64,000 nt of DNA, taken from positions 2,108,001 through 2,172,000 of the forward strand of contig CAJFCV020000003.1 in NCBI GenBank assembly GCA_904066235.2, given 5' to 3'. Below the pieces are notes generated by a model. That model saw only the letters and a program-made list of their open reading frames with translations, searched no databases and was not told where the DNA came from. Shown here in pieces: positions 33,111 to 44,549 of the stretch. Source of the stretch: Bursaphelenchus xylophilus (taxonomy: Eukaryota; Nematoda; Chromadorea; Rhabditida; Aphelenchoididae). The first letter of the stretch is position 1; the number at the start of each line of letters is the position of its first letter. The translations under genes were made by a program, and so were the position numbers.

Positions 33111-33419
33111 GCATAAAAATTTGGCGATTGTTTGTAGCAGCTAAGTACATTATTCTGATAAAAAATCACTTTTTTCCCTCGAAAATCCGCAAAGATATAG
33201 GCAAAAAAGCAATTTTTCTCTGTGACTCTCCGCATTTTGCCTGCTCTCTCGGAAAAAATCATTGCGCAATATCTCATCTCTCATCCTATATAAACAGCTA
33301 ATATTTGCAGCAATTAATCTTCCCACCACGTAGATTATAACCACCAAATTTCGAGAAAATCCAACAACTCTAAAGTATCCTATGAAAATCCCAAAGACTA
33401 GGTACTCCAACCGAAAAAA

Positions 33420-34084
33420 AATTGAAAATTCGGTCATGCGACAGTTTTATAAACAAAAAAAACTTGCGTGAAAGCGAAAATCACAAGGCAGCGCTCCCTT
33501 TTATTCGGTTTGTTTTGCCTCCAAAAAACAAAAACAACCCGGAGGAGAAGTCCAAGAAACAAACATCAGATAGCTACAATAATATCGCGAAAAGAAGGTA
33601 TATCAAGATTGGAAGGCCTGATCCTACGGAACAATTGAGGGAGCAGAAAAACGGAGAGAATTCCAAAACAAATTCACGTGACCACGTGAAAAATTGGTGG
33701 AAAAACAAAGTGTTGTGAGCGAATATTTTGTGGGCTACTCGCTTGGGGAGGGGCCGGAAGAAGATAATGAAAGGGGGGAGAATGTAAAGAGGAGCGTGAT
33801 CAGAATGCACAGCATAGTGAAAAGAGCTGAGTAGAGGTCAAAAATATCTGTATTTAACAGCGGAAAGATGTAAAAAAGATGAGAAAACATACATGTATAA
33901 GAGCAGGCCAAAGGTCGGTCAAAACGAAACTTTATTTAGACTGTAACTCCCTAAATACTAGGCCGTTTTTCGTGGTAATTGTATTGAAATGGCCCCAATA
34001 ATAATAGTTTTTCAGTCATCCGTTTTAAAATTTTTTTTATGCCCTTAGGAAATCAAAAAAATAAAAATTTATCTAATTTAGCCC
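33420..34084. other. intergenic stretch, nothing recognised
   Basis: A family S core remnant (TTTGCCTGCTCTCTCGG) lies just before it at 33236. The stretch itself is unique, with short overlapping frames only. Confidence 0.35.
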
Positions 34085-34536
34085 ACAGAGGAGCCCCTCA
34101 AAGTGCAAGGCTTATATCTTGACAAAACGTGGCACGAATGTAGATTAAATTTTTCCAAGACATATGCGAGATTTGCGCTTTGCAGAACGCTTGCGCTTTG
34201 CAGAAACGACTGAGATTTTCTAGTCAGAAGTTGACCAAAATGAGGCCCTTTTTTGCAAATTTTTGGAACGAAAAGTTTAATGCCTACTTTTACCGTAGAA
34301 CGAAATGGTACCACAAAAAACATTTTTCCACGCTAAACTGGCAAAGATACGACGAAAAAAGAGTTTTTCTCTCTTACCGTTCTCCTCGTTTCCCGTTCTA
34401 TACTGTCCGCAAATATCGCTGGATATCTCGGAAAGCTTGAGCCAAAATTCAAAGGGCTTAATAATAAATGGCCTGTTCACAAACTATGTGCAAAATTTAA
34501 AGAAAATCTGAGCGTTGCACGTGGGGTAGTTCCCTT
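34085..34536. mobile_element. family S element
   Basis: GAGGAGCCCCTCAAAGTGC at the left and GCACGTGGGGTAGTTCCCTT at the right are diverged ends. The core (CTTACCGTTCTCC and AAATATCGCTGGATATCTCG) is recognisable. GCGCTTTGCAGAACGCTT shows a small internal duplication. Confidence 0.75.
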
Positions 34537-34670
34537 GCAAATATAGTATCATCAATTTCGGGCTTCAAAATTTGAATGAAAATGTCAAAGGTCAGAACGG
34601 AGGCCTCCATGAACTTGGTCCCGTCATATTTGGTGGACAAAAAATGGTGTGTCTCAGCTTCAATTTGATG

Positions 34671-34796
34671 GGCACAATGTAGCTGCGCCGATAACATTGC
34701 TGAAATGAAAAGCAATATAATTTTGCCGCGATACAATTCATTCTCTCGGAAACGATTTTCATTGCGACAAAGTTCACTATTTTCCCGACAAACTCA
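34671..34796. mobile_element. family Q element lacking its left end
   Basis: The GAGCAC-type interior (AATGTAGCTGCGCCGATAAC) and the right end CTATTTTCCCGACAAACTCA are present. The left terminus is gone. Confidence 0.7.
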
Positions 34797-35387
34797 TATT
34801 AATATAAAATGAAAATCTTAAATTTTTCTTCCACTATAGCTGTCTCAAGTCGAAATTGAGACCCACTTACAGAATAACAAGTTAGAAAGTTGCGCGGGGG
34901 GAGCAAAGTTTCTCGTCGAAAACAACATTTCGAATTTGCGACAACCACAAAAACATCCGAAAACCCGTTTGGCGAAAAAAAAGAGGGAAGGTTGTTTTGG
35001 GAACTCGCGGGGAAACTTTGTTCCATTTTGACTTGGGCCTGCTGCAAAGACAACTTTCAGTGGGGTCTTTGTTTTGAAAGAATAACAAAATTGCAAAAAA
35101 AAAGATTACGAATCGTACGTGACGAAAAATATTAGTTACAAACGGATTTTGTTCAGCCTAAAATCAAACCCAGATACTTCTGAAATGGTCTGTCAAAGAC
35201 AGGTTATCTAGTAGTGGAGTTCCCTGTACTGCATTAAAGAAAAAAGAATTTTAATCGACCAGGCCAATTTTTTGCTCAAAGGAGACAGTATCTACATATC
35301 TACAACCTCGTATTTTACAAATAACAAATTGAATCTTTTATAAAACGACCCTGACTATGTACATTTATAATATAACCCACGGGTCTT

Positions 35388-35870
35388 TGGTAGTTCAGCC
35401 CCCACGGCAACCCAGGGAGTCTCCTGCCTCGTTTTGGCGCTTCGCCCACCTAGTATCGGTTGAATTCAAACGAAATGTCAAAAATGAATTTTTCGTGTGG
35501 TTTTCCGACCGAAAAATATTTTTCTCGGGATTATTTTATTTCTTTTGTGAATTTTGACACTTCGTTTGGACGAAATTCAAAAGTGGGCGGGAGACATTTT
35601 TGTTCCATTTGGGTTGCCCTGAGCCTGCGCATTTCACACCCCCCATAATGAAAAAATTAGAATAATACAAAAAATGCAAATTAGAGTAAAGCGACCCCCG
35701 GCGTTTTAGCTCAAACCCCCAGTTACCGTCCAAGTTCGTTCTTGTGGTTCAGGCAACGATGATCGTAGCCGAGAGAACCCAATCACAAGTAGGCGGTTCA
35801 GCTTGGATGAGGGGGTTTATACTGGGTCATGGGGGGGGCTGAACTGGACTGGGGGGTTGTACTACCTTAG
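35388..35870. mobile_element. H3 element, diverged copy
   Basis: GTCTTTGGTAGTTCAGCCCC on the left and the inverse TTGTACTACCTTAGCC on the right are the ends. The interior has AGAATAATACAAAAAATGCA and GCGTTTTAGCTCAAACCCCC as in the copy at 51349. No target duplication can be read with confidence. Confidence 0.8.
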
Positions 35871-36334
35871 CCATAAGACATTTCAACCGTTGTACGAAAA
35901 ACACCACTATAACCATAAAAAACATTTTAGAAGCCATTCTGCTTACAGGGGAAGTAGTCCAAGTGCGACGCTCAGATTTTGATAAAACGGTTGAACCTGA
36001 ACTCTACCCCTTTTCTGAACTTTACCCCTTTTTCAACTCTACCCCTTTTTGAACTTTACCCCTTCAGAACTTTACCCCTTTTTCAACTCTACCCCTTGAA
36101 TGAACTTTACCCCTTTTTGAACACTACCCCTCATTTTGAAAATTGAAAAAATGAGGTGTGACACCTTATACGATGAAAATTTTTTTCAAATTGAAAATAA
36201 TCAGGTGTGACATCTTATACGATGAAATTTTTTTTTCAAATTGAAAATAATAAGGTGTGACATCTTATACGATGAAAATTTTTTCAAATTGAAAAAACTA
36301 GGCGTGACATCTTATACGATGAAAAATTTTTTCA

Positions 36335-36926
36335 CAAGGAAAGTACTTTTATGGGGGCTCCTACTTTTTGACGGGACATATCTCAAAAAATCAGAAAAAA
36401 TGTGCTGATCAAGGATATATAAATCCTAGCTGCCCATTTTAGGTTTTTAGGGGTGAAAATGCCCAAAAACTGGCTTAATTTCCCTACAAAAAGCGCAGGC
36501 ATTCGAAACGATAAAAAGCGCAGTCGGTCTCTTCCTTCGGAAGAGAGCGGTGTGGCCGAGTGGCTAGTGCCGTAGTCTGGGAATCAAGAGAGAGGACGCC
36601 GCACGGGTTCGATTTCCCTTTTGGGCTGAATCAACTTTTTTTGAAGTTGAAGGTCGGCAAAATAAATTTTTGTGCCAAGACTGATTTATTACGTCTTAGA
36701 AACTCAATAAACATAATTTAAGCCAAAATAAAAATTGTAAACCTGTGAAAAATCAAGCGAAAAGGGGTTCATATAGGGCTTTAAGTCATCTTCCGATTGA
36801 GTTTTCACCCCTAAAAACCTAAAATGGGCAGCTAAGATTTATATATCCTTGATCAGCACATTTTTTCTGATTTTTTGAGATATGTCCCGTCAAAAAGTAG
36901 GAGCCCCCATAAAAGTACTTTCCTTG
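36335..36926. mobile_element. family T element with tRNA-like head, TCA target duplication
   Basis: The same perfect ends as at 31114 are flanked by TCA on both sides (36332-36334 and 36927-36929). The insertion sits inside a satellite unit, at TTTTTTCAAATTGA, so the empty site can be read from neighbouring units. With the TAA and TTA copies this shows a TNA target preference. Confidence 0.93.
36546..36622 (+). pseudogene. tRNA-like sequence inside the family T element
   Basis: TGGCCGAGTGG (36553-36563) and GGTTCGATTTC (36606-36616) are intact A and B boxes. Aligned to class II tRNAs, the anticodon loop would read CTGGGAA, i.e. GGG, but the supporting stem is broken. The T stem pairs at four of five positions including one G-T pair. 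I treat it as non-functional. Confidence 0.62.
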
Positions 36927-36929
36927 TCA

Positions 36930-37490
36930 AATTGAAAATAATAAGGTGTGATATCTTATACGATGAAAATTTTTTTCAAATTGAGAAAAATCAGGTGTGA
37001 CATCTTATACGATGTAAAATTTTTTCAAATTGAAAAAACTAGGTGTGACATCTTATACGATGAAAATTTGTGTGACACCTTATTATTTTCAATTTGAAAA
37101 AAAATTTCATCGTATAAGATGTCACACCTCATTATTTTCAATTTGAAAAAAAATTTCATCGTATAAGATGTCACACCTGATTATTTTCAATTTGAAAAAA
37201 ATTTTCATCGTATAAGATGTCACACCTCATTATTTTCAATTTGAAAAAAAATTTCATCGTATAAGATGTCACACCTGATTATTTTCAATTTGAAAAAAAT
37301 TTTCATCGTATAAGATGTCACACCTCATTATTTTCAATTTGAAAAAATTTTTCATCGTATAAGGTGTCACACCTTATTATTTTCAATTTGAAAAAATTTT
37401 CATCGTATAAGATGTCACACCTGATTTTTCTCAATTTGAAAAAATTTTTCATCGTATAAGATGTCACACCTTATTTTTTCAATTTTCAAA
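36930..37490. repeat. GATGTCACAC satellite array, copy 2
   Basis: Three forward units are followed by about nine inverted units of CATCGTATAAGATGTCACAC with TTATTTTCAATTTGAAAAAA spacers. Neighbouring inverted units are nearly identical and alternate between CCTCATTATT and CCTGATTATT, a two-unit period. Confidence 0.9.
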
Positions 37491-38042
37491 ATGGGGTAGT
37501 GTTCAAAAAGGGGTAGAGTTCAGATTTTTTGGCGAAAATCAAAAAAGGGGTAGAGTTCAGCCTTTTTTGGGGTAGAGTTGAAAAAGGGGTAAAGTTCAGA
37601 TTGGGGTAAAGTTCAGAAAAGGGGTAGAGTTCTGCCGCAACGTGATAAAACTTGGCACAAATTTAGAATAATTTTTTCTAATATATGCCAGAATATTAGG
37701 TCGCGTTTTGCAGAAACAACCAAGATTTTTAAAGTCGGCGAAAATTTAGGACTTTTTGCCGAATTTCGGCACGAAAAGTTTCATGCCTATTTCTATCGTA
37801 AAGGATAATGTTTCTACAAAAAATCAAAATTTTCCGCACGAAACAGCCAAAGTTATGGCCAAAAAGCGCTTTTCTCTCTGGCCGCTCTCCGCGTACTCTC
37901 TCGGCGGCAAAAATCGTTCGATATCTCGACGGCGTCCGCAAAGCGCGAGCTAAAACTTTCAGGAATTGATATTCAGTCCATACCCGACGTGTGTGCAAAG
38001 TTTAAAGAAAATCTGAGCGTCGCACTTGGAGTACTTGCCCTG

Positions 38043-38385
38043 TAAAACAAGTTGTTATACTGGGAAAAAGGAATAGAAGCCGTATTTTAAAATTAAAAAA
38101 CAAGATTCCTAATGTCATTCTCTGTAAAATAATCTAACCATGAACACGTCTTATTAGCTCATAATCTATATAATACATGTATAATAGCCCTGCAGCATTT
38201 TCTCGATGGTTCCGGGGAGATCAAGAGGAACATCGCAAATATAATATTTTCCCCGTCTTATGCTCTATTGTCTTCGTTGGAGAGGTTATTGCGGTAGTTA
38301 TTACAATACGATTATAAAGAGAGATGAAAGAAATGATGGTCAAGGAAATTATGATTACATCAAACTCGTATTTTAATCAACGGGG
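38043..38385. other. intergenic stretch, nothing recognised
   Basis: AT-rich unique sequence between two family S elements. There is no frame of note. Confidence 0.4.
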
Positions 38386-38827
38386 GAAGTACCCCAAGTT
38401 CGACGCTCAGATTTCCTTTAAAATTTCCACATACGTCGGGAAAGGACTAAATATCAATTCCCGAAAGTTAGCTTGCGCTTTGCGGGCGCCGCCGAGATAT
38501 CGAACGATTTTTGCCGCCGAGAGAGCACGCTAAACGTGGAGAGCGGTCAGAGAGAAAAACGCTTTTCGGCCATAACTTTGGCAGTTTCGTGCGGAAAAAT
38601 TTGATTTTTTGTGGAAATATTACCCTCTATGGTAGAAATAGGCATGAAACTTTTCGTGCCGATATTCGGCAAAAAGTCCTAAATTTTGGCCGACTTTCGA
38701 TCTAAAAATCTCGGTTGTTTCTGCAAAGCGCGAGCTAGGATTCTCGCATATATCTTAGAAAAAATTATTCTAAATTTGTGCCAAGTTTCATCAAAATCTG
38801 AGCGTCGCATTTGGGGTACTTTCCTTG
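38386..38827. mobile_element. family S element
   Basis: CGGGGGAAGTACCCCAAGTT at the left and GCATTTGGGGTACTTTCCTT at the right are the ends. The centre has GCGGGCGCCGCCGAGATATC and GCCGCCGAGAGAGCACGC. It lies in the inverse orientation to the copy at 23913 and is nearly as complete. Confidence 0.85.
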
Positions 38828-38873
38828 TAAGAAAAATATGGTTTTTTCCTTAGCTCTTCGATGATTTTTTACA

Positions 38874-39776
38874 AAGAAATTTCACAACTGCGACGCTCAG
38901 ATTTTCTTCAAATTTTGCACAAATTTTTGACATAGACCATATATCAATGGCTGAAAATTTTAGCTCGCTCTTTCCAAGGACAGCCTAGATATTCAACAAT
39001 CTTTGCAGCCAAGAGAGTACGCAAAAGGCGGAGAGAGGTCAGAAAAAAAATATTTTTTTTGGCTTTTTGATCAATTTTCCGCTAAATTGAATTCAATTGC
39101 AATTAAAACATCGATTTATGCATTCAGATTTTATCGGTTCCGGTTGGAGAAAAAATTGGAAAAATAAAAAAAATGAGAAAAAAAAATGATTTTTAATTTT
39201 TCGAACGAATGGTTTATATGAATCATCTGGAAATCATTTCAACTTTTTGATTGAATAAAGTACAAAAAAATAAAAGTCCAAACGAGCCTATGAAACATTA
39301 TGATCATATATGGTAATTTTGAGATTTTAGAGAAAAAAATGTTTTTTTAAAATACGGAATTACTTGTGTAGTTATTTTTTGTCGAAATTTACACATGATT
39401 TTCTAAAAAATCAGGATTTTTTCGCTAAAATTTTCAAAAAAATTTTGATTTTTTATCAAAAATTGTAAAAAATCCTATTTTTCAATTTTTTTTACTTTTC
39501 TTCCGTGAAAAACTCAATTTTTTTAAACCAATTACAAAACTTTTTCAACAAAAAAGTCAATTTTTTCCCCCAATGATCAGCCCTACCACCAAATCACATT
39601 TTTTCTCTAACCACTCTCTTCATTTCTCATACTCTCTCGCTAAAAGACCGTTGATTATCCGGGCTCTCCCTGCAAAGCAAAAGCTGAAATCTTTGGGAAT
39701 TAATATATGGCCCACGTCCGACGTATGTACAAAATTTAGAGAAATTATGAGGGTCGCACTTGGGTACTTCCCTTAT
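38874..39776. mobile_element. family S element with an AT-rich middle
   Basis: CTGCGACGCTCAGATTTTCT near the left and GGTCGCACTTGGGTACTTCC at the right are family ends. The inner 450 bases (39060-39560) are AT-rich and unlike other copies, so this may be two elements fused or a longer variant. Confidence 0.6.
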
Positions 39777-40660
39777 TCTTATCATCATTGTCTAAAAATC
39801 AAAAAAATCAGAAAAAAATCATAATCATCCATAATTTACGACAACAGCAAGACCAATGAAAAAATGGGATGATCATTGATGTCATCGCAGCCTTTTTTTC
39901 ATAATATTTGCGCAGCCGGCTACGCGAGCTCGGGATTTGCGGTTTTGGACAAATATGGGCTCAGGGGGTCAGCTGCGGAAGTATAATGCTCTGATCATGT
40001 GGCTTGGCAGGTAGATTAGAGCGAAATATTAGGTTTAGAACTATAACTTTGCCGTTTTTTGCGGCTCATAATTTAAACCAAAACAAAAAACTTTACACTA
40101 AAGCCTGTTTAATTATTATTACCACTGCTATCTACGACATTTCCCATCAATTTGGCCAACTTTTGAATACCATCAGTGAAAGCTTTTTTTTTGTTTTGAG
40201 GCGATTTAGTCATCGGGCCAATTTTTGACATTTTTATATTCAGCAAAGCGTTGCGGCCTCAGATCGGGTGTCATCGATCGAAACACGTGTTAGTTCGAAA
40301 GTACGGTGTCCGGAGAGTATGGCGGGTGCGGGAACACCTCAATACAATGTGAGGATGTGCGAAAAAACAACGAAAATACTGTCAGTATGTATTTACTATG
40401 CCTTGAAAAAAAAATATTATTTTTGTCGGGACTTGACAAAAAAAATTACAGCATCCCAGTACAATAAAAGTCATCAAAAAAATAAATTTGCTATAGAAAG
40501 GTTTTATCATACATACGGAGATTCATTTCGGCCTACAATGGACCCCAAGAGCCTATAAAATAGTTTGTTATAGGCAGTTTTTACTTGTTATACAGATATA
40601 TGTACCATATTTATTATACAGAGGCTCCACTGTACTATTAAAGAAAAATTTTTTCAAATT
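39777..40660. other. unique stretch, no gene assigned
   Basis: A plus-strand frame at 40268-40558 is open but has no domain, and its flanks show no credible acceptor and donor pair. The rest is unremarkable. Confidence 0.35.
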
Positions 40661-40789
40661 TTAGTCTGTCGGGAAAATAATGAGCACAATGCCGCTACGC
40701 TGATCGCGTCGCTGAAGTAAACAGTTTAAAAAGACGACACAAATTTCAACGCGACAGAATGCTCATTATTTTCCCGACAAACTGAAAAA
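40661..40789. mobile_element. family Q element, GAGCAC-type
   Basis: TTAGTCTGTCGGGAAAATAA and the inverse end TTTTCCCGACAAACTGAAAA enclose ATGCCGCTACGCTGATCGCG. Confidence 0.83.
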
Positions 40790-42065
40790 TCATCCATAGA
40801 CCCTCTAAATTGCCATTTATAAAGATCCATCCCTATCCCAGTCAGAGATAATTACATTTCCGAGCTGAGAAAGCCATCAAATCATGCGCTATACCATCCC
40901 TATAATTTTGCCTGCCCTCTTCCACCCGCAGCGGCCAATAAATCCTCAATGTTTATTATGCAAATACGGGGATATCACGGAAGACTGCTCGCCATGTCAC
41001 TCAAACTGATGAATAAGAAAGGCGTTTTCGGGGATCGTCATGAAAGCGCTTCGTCATTAAAATGAAATTTATATTATTTATATATTATAATTGGGTGATA
41101 ATGATGAATGAGTTCAATAGGCATAATCTCGCATTTGGTTATGACTTTTGGTATATTTTATGAGGTGATTAGAGTGTCTGGAGAATTTAGAGATGATCTG
41201 GAGCGGGAAATAGACAGCTGGATTACTGTAACATGCGAAAAAAATGAGTCGTATAAAACAACCCGAAATTTTTTTCAGTCTCAAATTTCATGGTTTGGAA
41301 ATGTAAAATACGAATTATAAACCTAGTCATAATCTTGTTCATAGTCTGTAAAATAAATTTCAACTTCATATTGCCTCATAAGATTACTGTAACTTTCCAA
41401 AATTCAAAATTTTTATCGAGATCCCCCCAAAAAACGCTGATTTTTGGAAAAAAACCTCAAATTTCCTAAAAATTCGAATAAAAAATCAAATTATTTTTGC
41501 CCCACAAAAAAATCAGAAGACTCAACAATACAAACGAATACGATTATCCTCCCTTTTCATCCACATTTATCCCATAAATTCGACTTTTGTAAAGGGATTC
41601 ATGTGTCAACGGGAGGAATCGTCTGAAAAGGAAATCGCATATAAAAAAATACAAAAAATACATTCATATTTTATGCATGCGATCAAAATCAGGTTTCGAA
41701 AAGGCTTATGCTAAGCTATAATCGAAAAAAATTTGCATAAAAATCGAAAATTTTCCAAGTTGTGATCAAAAATCGCAACTGTTTGAAAGGAGAAATGTTG
41801 AGAAATCAGTTCTCTCTTGAGTTTTTGAAGCTATTGTGAGAAGAGGAATGATACTTTGATGAATAATCTAATTGGAGAAAAAGTCCGTTTCGCCGAAAAA
41901 AACACCTTTCAAACATTTGCTCCCGACAAGAGAATGGGGTCCGTTTGCGTTGGCGAATGATTGTCTGGACTCGAGGAAGGCAAGAGACGTATCGAGGCTA
42001 CTGTACAATAAATTTCAAGGGACAAAAAATGGCTGTAGAAGGATTTTATGGTACCTTGATTATAG
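40790..42065. other. unique AT-rich stretch, nothing recognised
   Basis: GTAAAATACGAATTATAAAC at 41302 contains a word frequent in the window. No gene, RNA or element end is supported. Confidence 0.4.
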
Positions 42066-42660
42066 GGAAGTACCCCAAGTAAGACACTGAGATTTTGATA
42101 AAACTTGGGGCGAAACTAGAACATTCTTTTCAAATTGCTCACTTCAGCGACGCGATTGGCGCAGCGACATTGTGCTCACTATTTTTCCGACAGACTGATG
42201 GTAAAATTACTCGCTCCATAAAGAATTAACAATTTTATCGCGGATTCGCGCGCGAAAATAGGGGTGAACTTTTGCGAGAGTGCACGCCGCTAGTGCAAAG
42301 AGGAAGAATCGCCGAGGTAGGTTTGAAAGTTCTCAGAAAAGCGTTTTGCTTTGCAAATCGCCGGGACTTTATAACGCAAATAGTATCCTCTATTTTCCCA
42401 CATCACATATTTCTCTTGTAAGAGCACCTCAGACCAGTCTGTCGGGAAAATAATGAGCACAATGTCTATGGGATGGCTGATGGCGTCGCAACATAATTCT
42501 TTTTCTAGGCGGCGAAAAATCTCGGTTGTTTCTGTGAAGCGCGAGCTAAGAGCCTCTCGTTAAAAAATTAGCCAGAATTTGTGCCAAGTTTTATCAAAAT
42601 TTGAGCGTCGCACCAAATCTTTGCCCTAAAATTTCGAGTAGTCCCCTGCTAGCCTAAAAT
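42066..42660. mobile_element. mosaic of family S and family Q fragments
   Basis: A family S left end (GGGAAGTACCCCAAGTAAGA) runs directly into a Q right half ending TTTTTCCGACAGACTGATGG. After 240 bases of unique sequence a Q left end (CCAGTCTGTCGGGAAAATAA at 42434) runs into a family S right arm (TGAGCGTCGCACC). The two halves appear exchanged, which suggests recombination or insertion of the unique block. Confidence 0.65.
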
Positions 42661-43340
42661 TGACTCTATGGACTGTGCGGAAGGGAACAAATGTTCATAT
42701 ACTGCAAGAAAATACATAAAGCACATGTATTTATATGCTAAGATCCTCTGTTATCTCACGTCAAATACTTCTCTTTTAAGAGTACCTCATAAATTTTACT
42801 GCCATATCAACTTTTACAGTAGAACAAACTTCAAAAGTCAAATTGTCAGACTCCCATCAATCCATTGTTACAACCCAAAACTCATCCCTTACCCTCTCGC
42901 CCCCTTCCCATGCAAAAAACACCTGCCCTCTCCGAAGCCATTTTCGAGCGGCCCCATCGCCCTGAGACTGTTCGGAAAATGGTATTGTCAACGCTGTTCA
43001 GCATCTCCCTTCGTTCCCATCGCCCCCAGAAAACCAGTTCCACTCTCACTTTTATTCCAGCCTTTTTTTATCACCAAAAAAGGCCTGACAATGTTCGCGT
43101 TACTATCTAACAACCACCTGAAGAAAGTGGGGATGATGAATTGGGGGGCTGTACTGAAAAAGTGGCCGAAAATGGAAGGTCTGTAAAGCCATTCAAACAG
43201 CGATGAGAAGAGTAAAAGTCCAAGAAAAAAGAGGGGGGATTACGGTAGTTTGAAGGGGGTTGAATGTCATGTGAAAAATTGAGAAAGCATACAGTAAATC
43301 GTTGAGACAAAATGACCGATTTTTTTAGAAAACAAAATTT
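42661..43340. other. unique stretch, no gene assigned
   Basis: The plus frame from 42668 is open for 172 codons, but codon choice, lack of a domain and a pyrimidine-rich composition argue against a gene. A shorter second frame overlaps it. Confidence 0.35.
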
Positions 43341-43344
43341 TTTA

Positions 43345-43819
43345 CAAGGGAAGAAAAAGGGGTCCAAGAACTCCAATTTAAAACTATGCTCGATTTTTTT
43401 TTTTTTTTTTGTAATTTTTCACACATGTTTGCTATAGCCCACATATCAATTCCTGAAAATCTTAGCTCATGCTTTGCAGGCGCACCCAAGATATTCAACG
43501 ATTTTTGCGGCCGAGAGAGCACACAAAATGCGGAGAGCGGTCACAGAATAGAAAACACTTTTTCGCCGTATCTTAGCCAATTTCGCATGGAAAAAATTGA
43601 TTTTTTGTGGAAACATCACTCTCTATAGTAGAAATAGGTATGAAACTTTTCATGATAAATTTCGCAAAAAAAAATTTTGACTTTTTTCCAACTTTCCACC
43701 TAAAATCTCAGTGGTTTCTGCAAAGCGCGAGCTAGAAGTCTTGTATATACCTAAAAGAATGTTATTCTAAATTTGCGCCGAGTTTCATCAAAATCGGAGC
43801 GTCGCATTTGGAGTACTGA
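43345..43819. mobile_element. family S element
   Basis: CAAGGGAAGAAAAAGGGGTC at the left, a poly-T run at 43394-43411, the GCGGCCGAGAGAGCACAC core and the right end GCGTCGCATTTGGAGTACTG are present. Confidence 0.75.
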
Positions 43820-44540
43820 CCATTTCTCCCGCACTCACAGCCCTCCCAATTTTATGGCCAAGTTGGTTTGGCCAAATCTTTGCCCTAAATCCGCCATAAA
43901 TCTCCCAAAATTTACCCACAGATCCATAAACTTTTAACGCCGGATTTCAATAAAATTTTCATTTTCACCCTTTTTATCGACTCCAAATGCTCGTTGACCG
44001 CGCTAAGTCGCCATATTGTACCAGCCAGTCTAATCGGCTTAACGCCAATTGCAATAAAAAGCGTTCGAAAAAACGTTTGAAAGTAGCCATAAAAAATGCG
44101 ATGATAAGGTCGGACGAGATAGACAAGCCAACAATGGGCAAGATTTGAAGTAACAGCAAAGGTAAAATAAGGTAAGATACGCGTAACAGCAAAGGTAAAA
44201 ATAAGTAAAATAAAGTAAATCTATCCTCATAAAATGTTTGGCGCGTTTCCGACGAACCAGAGAGGCCTCAGAAAGCCGTATTTTTGAAAGGAAGCGCGCC
44301 AAACAAAGTTCAAGAAGACAGTGTCGTTCATAAAAAATGTAGGACCGAAAAGCTATAACTCTTTATTTTTTGCTATCTCCTTTTTGCTAAAAATCGCATA
44401 CGTCAGACTTTTCTGCAAAGCTAGTTTATGTCATCGTATTTTTCAAGGCAGAAACAAAAAGCAAAGCCGCTGTTTGTCTGCCCGACTCTCTTCAGTTTGC
44501 CTGCTCTCTCCGCAAAAAAGAATACAAATGGCCAGACTGC
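43820..44540. other. intergenic stretch, nothing recognised
   Basis: AACAGCAAAGGTAAAATAAG is repeated at 44152 and, slightly altered, at 44186. The remainder shows short overlapping frames only. Confidence 0.35.
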
Positions 44541-44549
44541 TTTATTGTT

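Larger units (their letters stand above)
35989..37642. mobile_element. satellite-foldback element with 9-bp target duplication
   Basis: TGATAAAAC is repeated exactly on both sides (35980-35988 and 37643-37651). The ends are inverted: GGTTGAACCTGAACTC on the left, CGTTGCGGCAGAACTC as read inward from the right. Inside come CTTTACCCCTTTTTGAACTC repeats, then arrays of a 48-base AGGTGTGACATCTTATACGA unit, forward to about 37070 and inverted to 37490. A 9-bp duplication is usual for Mutator-like elements; 8 bp would suit hAT. No transposase is present. Confidence 0.88.
35946..38042. mobile_element. family S element carrying two nested insertions
   Basis: The left 43 bases (CAGGGGAAGTAGTCCAAGTG onward) and the right part from 37643 rejoin into an ordinary family S copy ending CGCACTTGGAGTACTTGCCC. 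TTA precedes and TAA follows. The 1.65 kb between is the satellite foldback, itself split by a family T element. Confidence 0.88.

Noticed and set aside
35388..35870. 8-bp target duplication for this H3 copy
   Set aside because: The flanks agree at only about four of eight positions, so no claim is made for this copy.
42668..43186. 172-codon open frame on the plus strand
   Set aside because: There is no domain, the composition follows a pyrimidine-rich stretch, the start lies in family S debris and there is no splice support.
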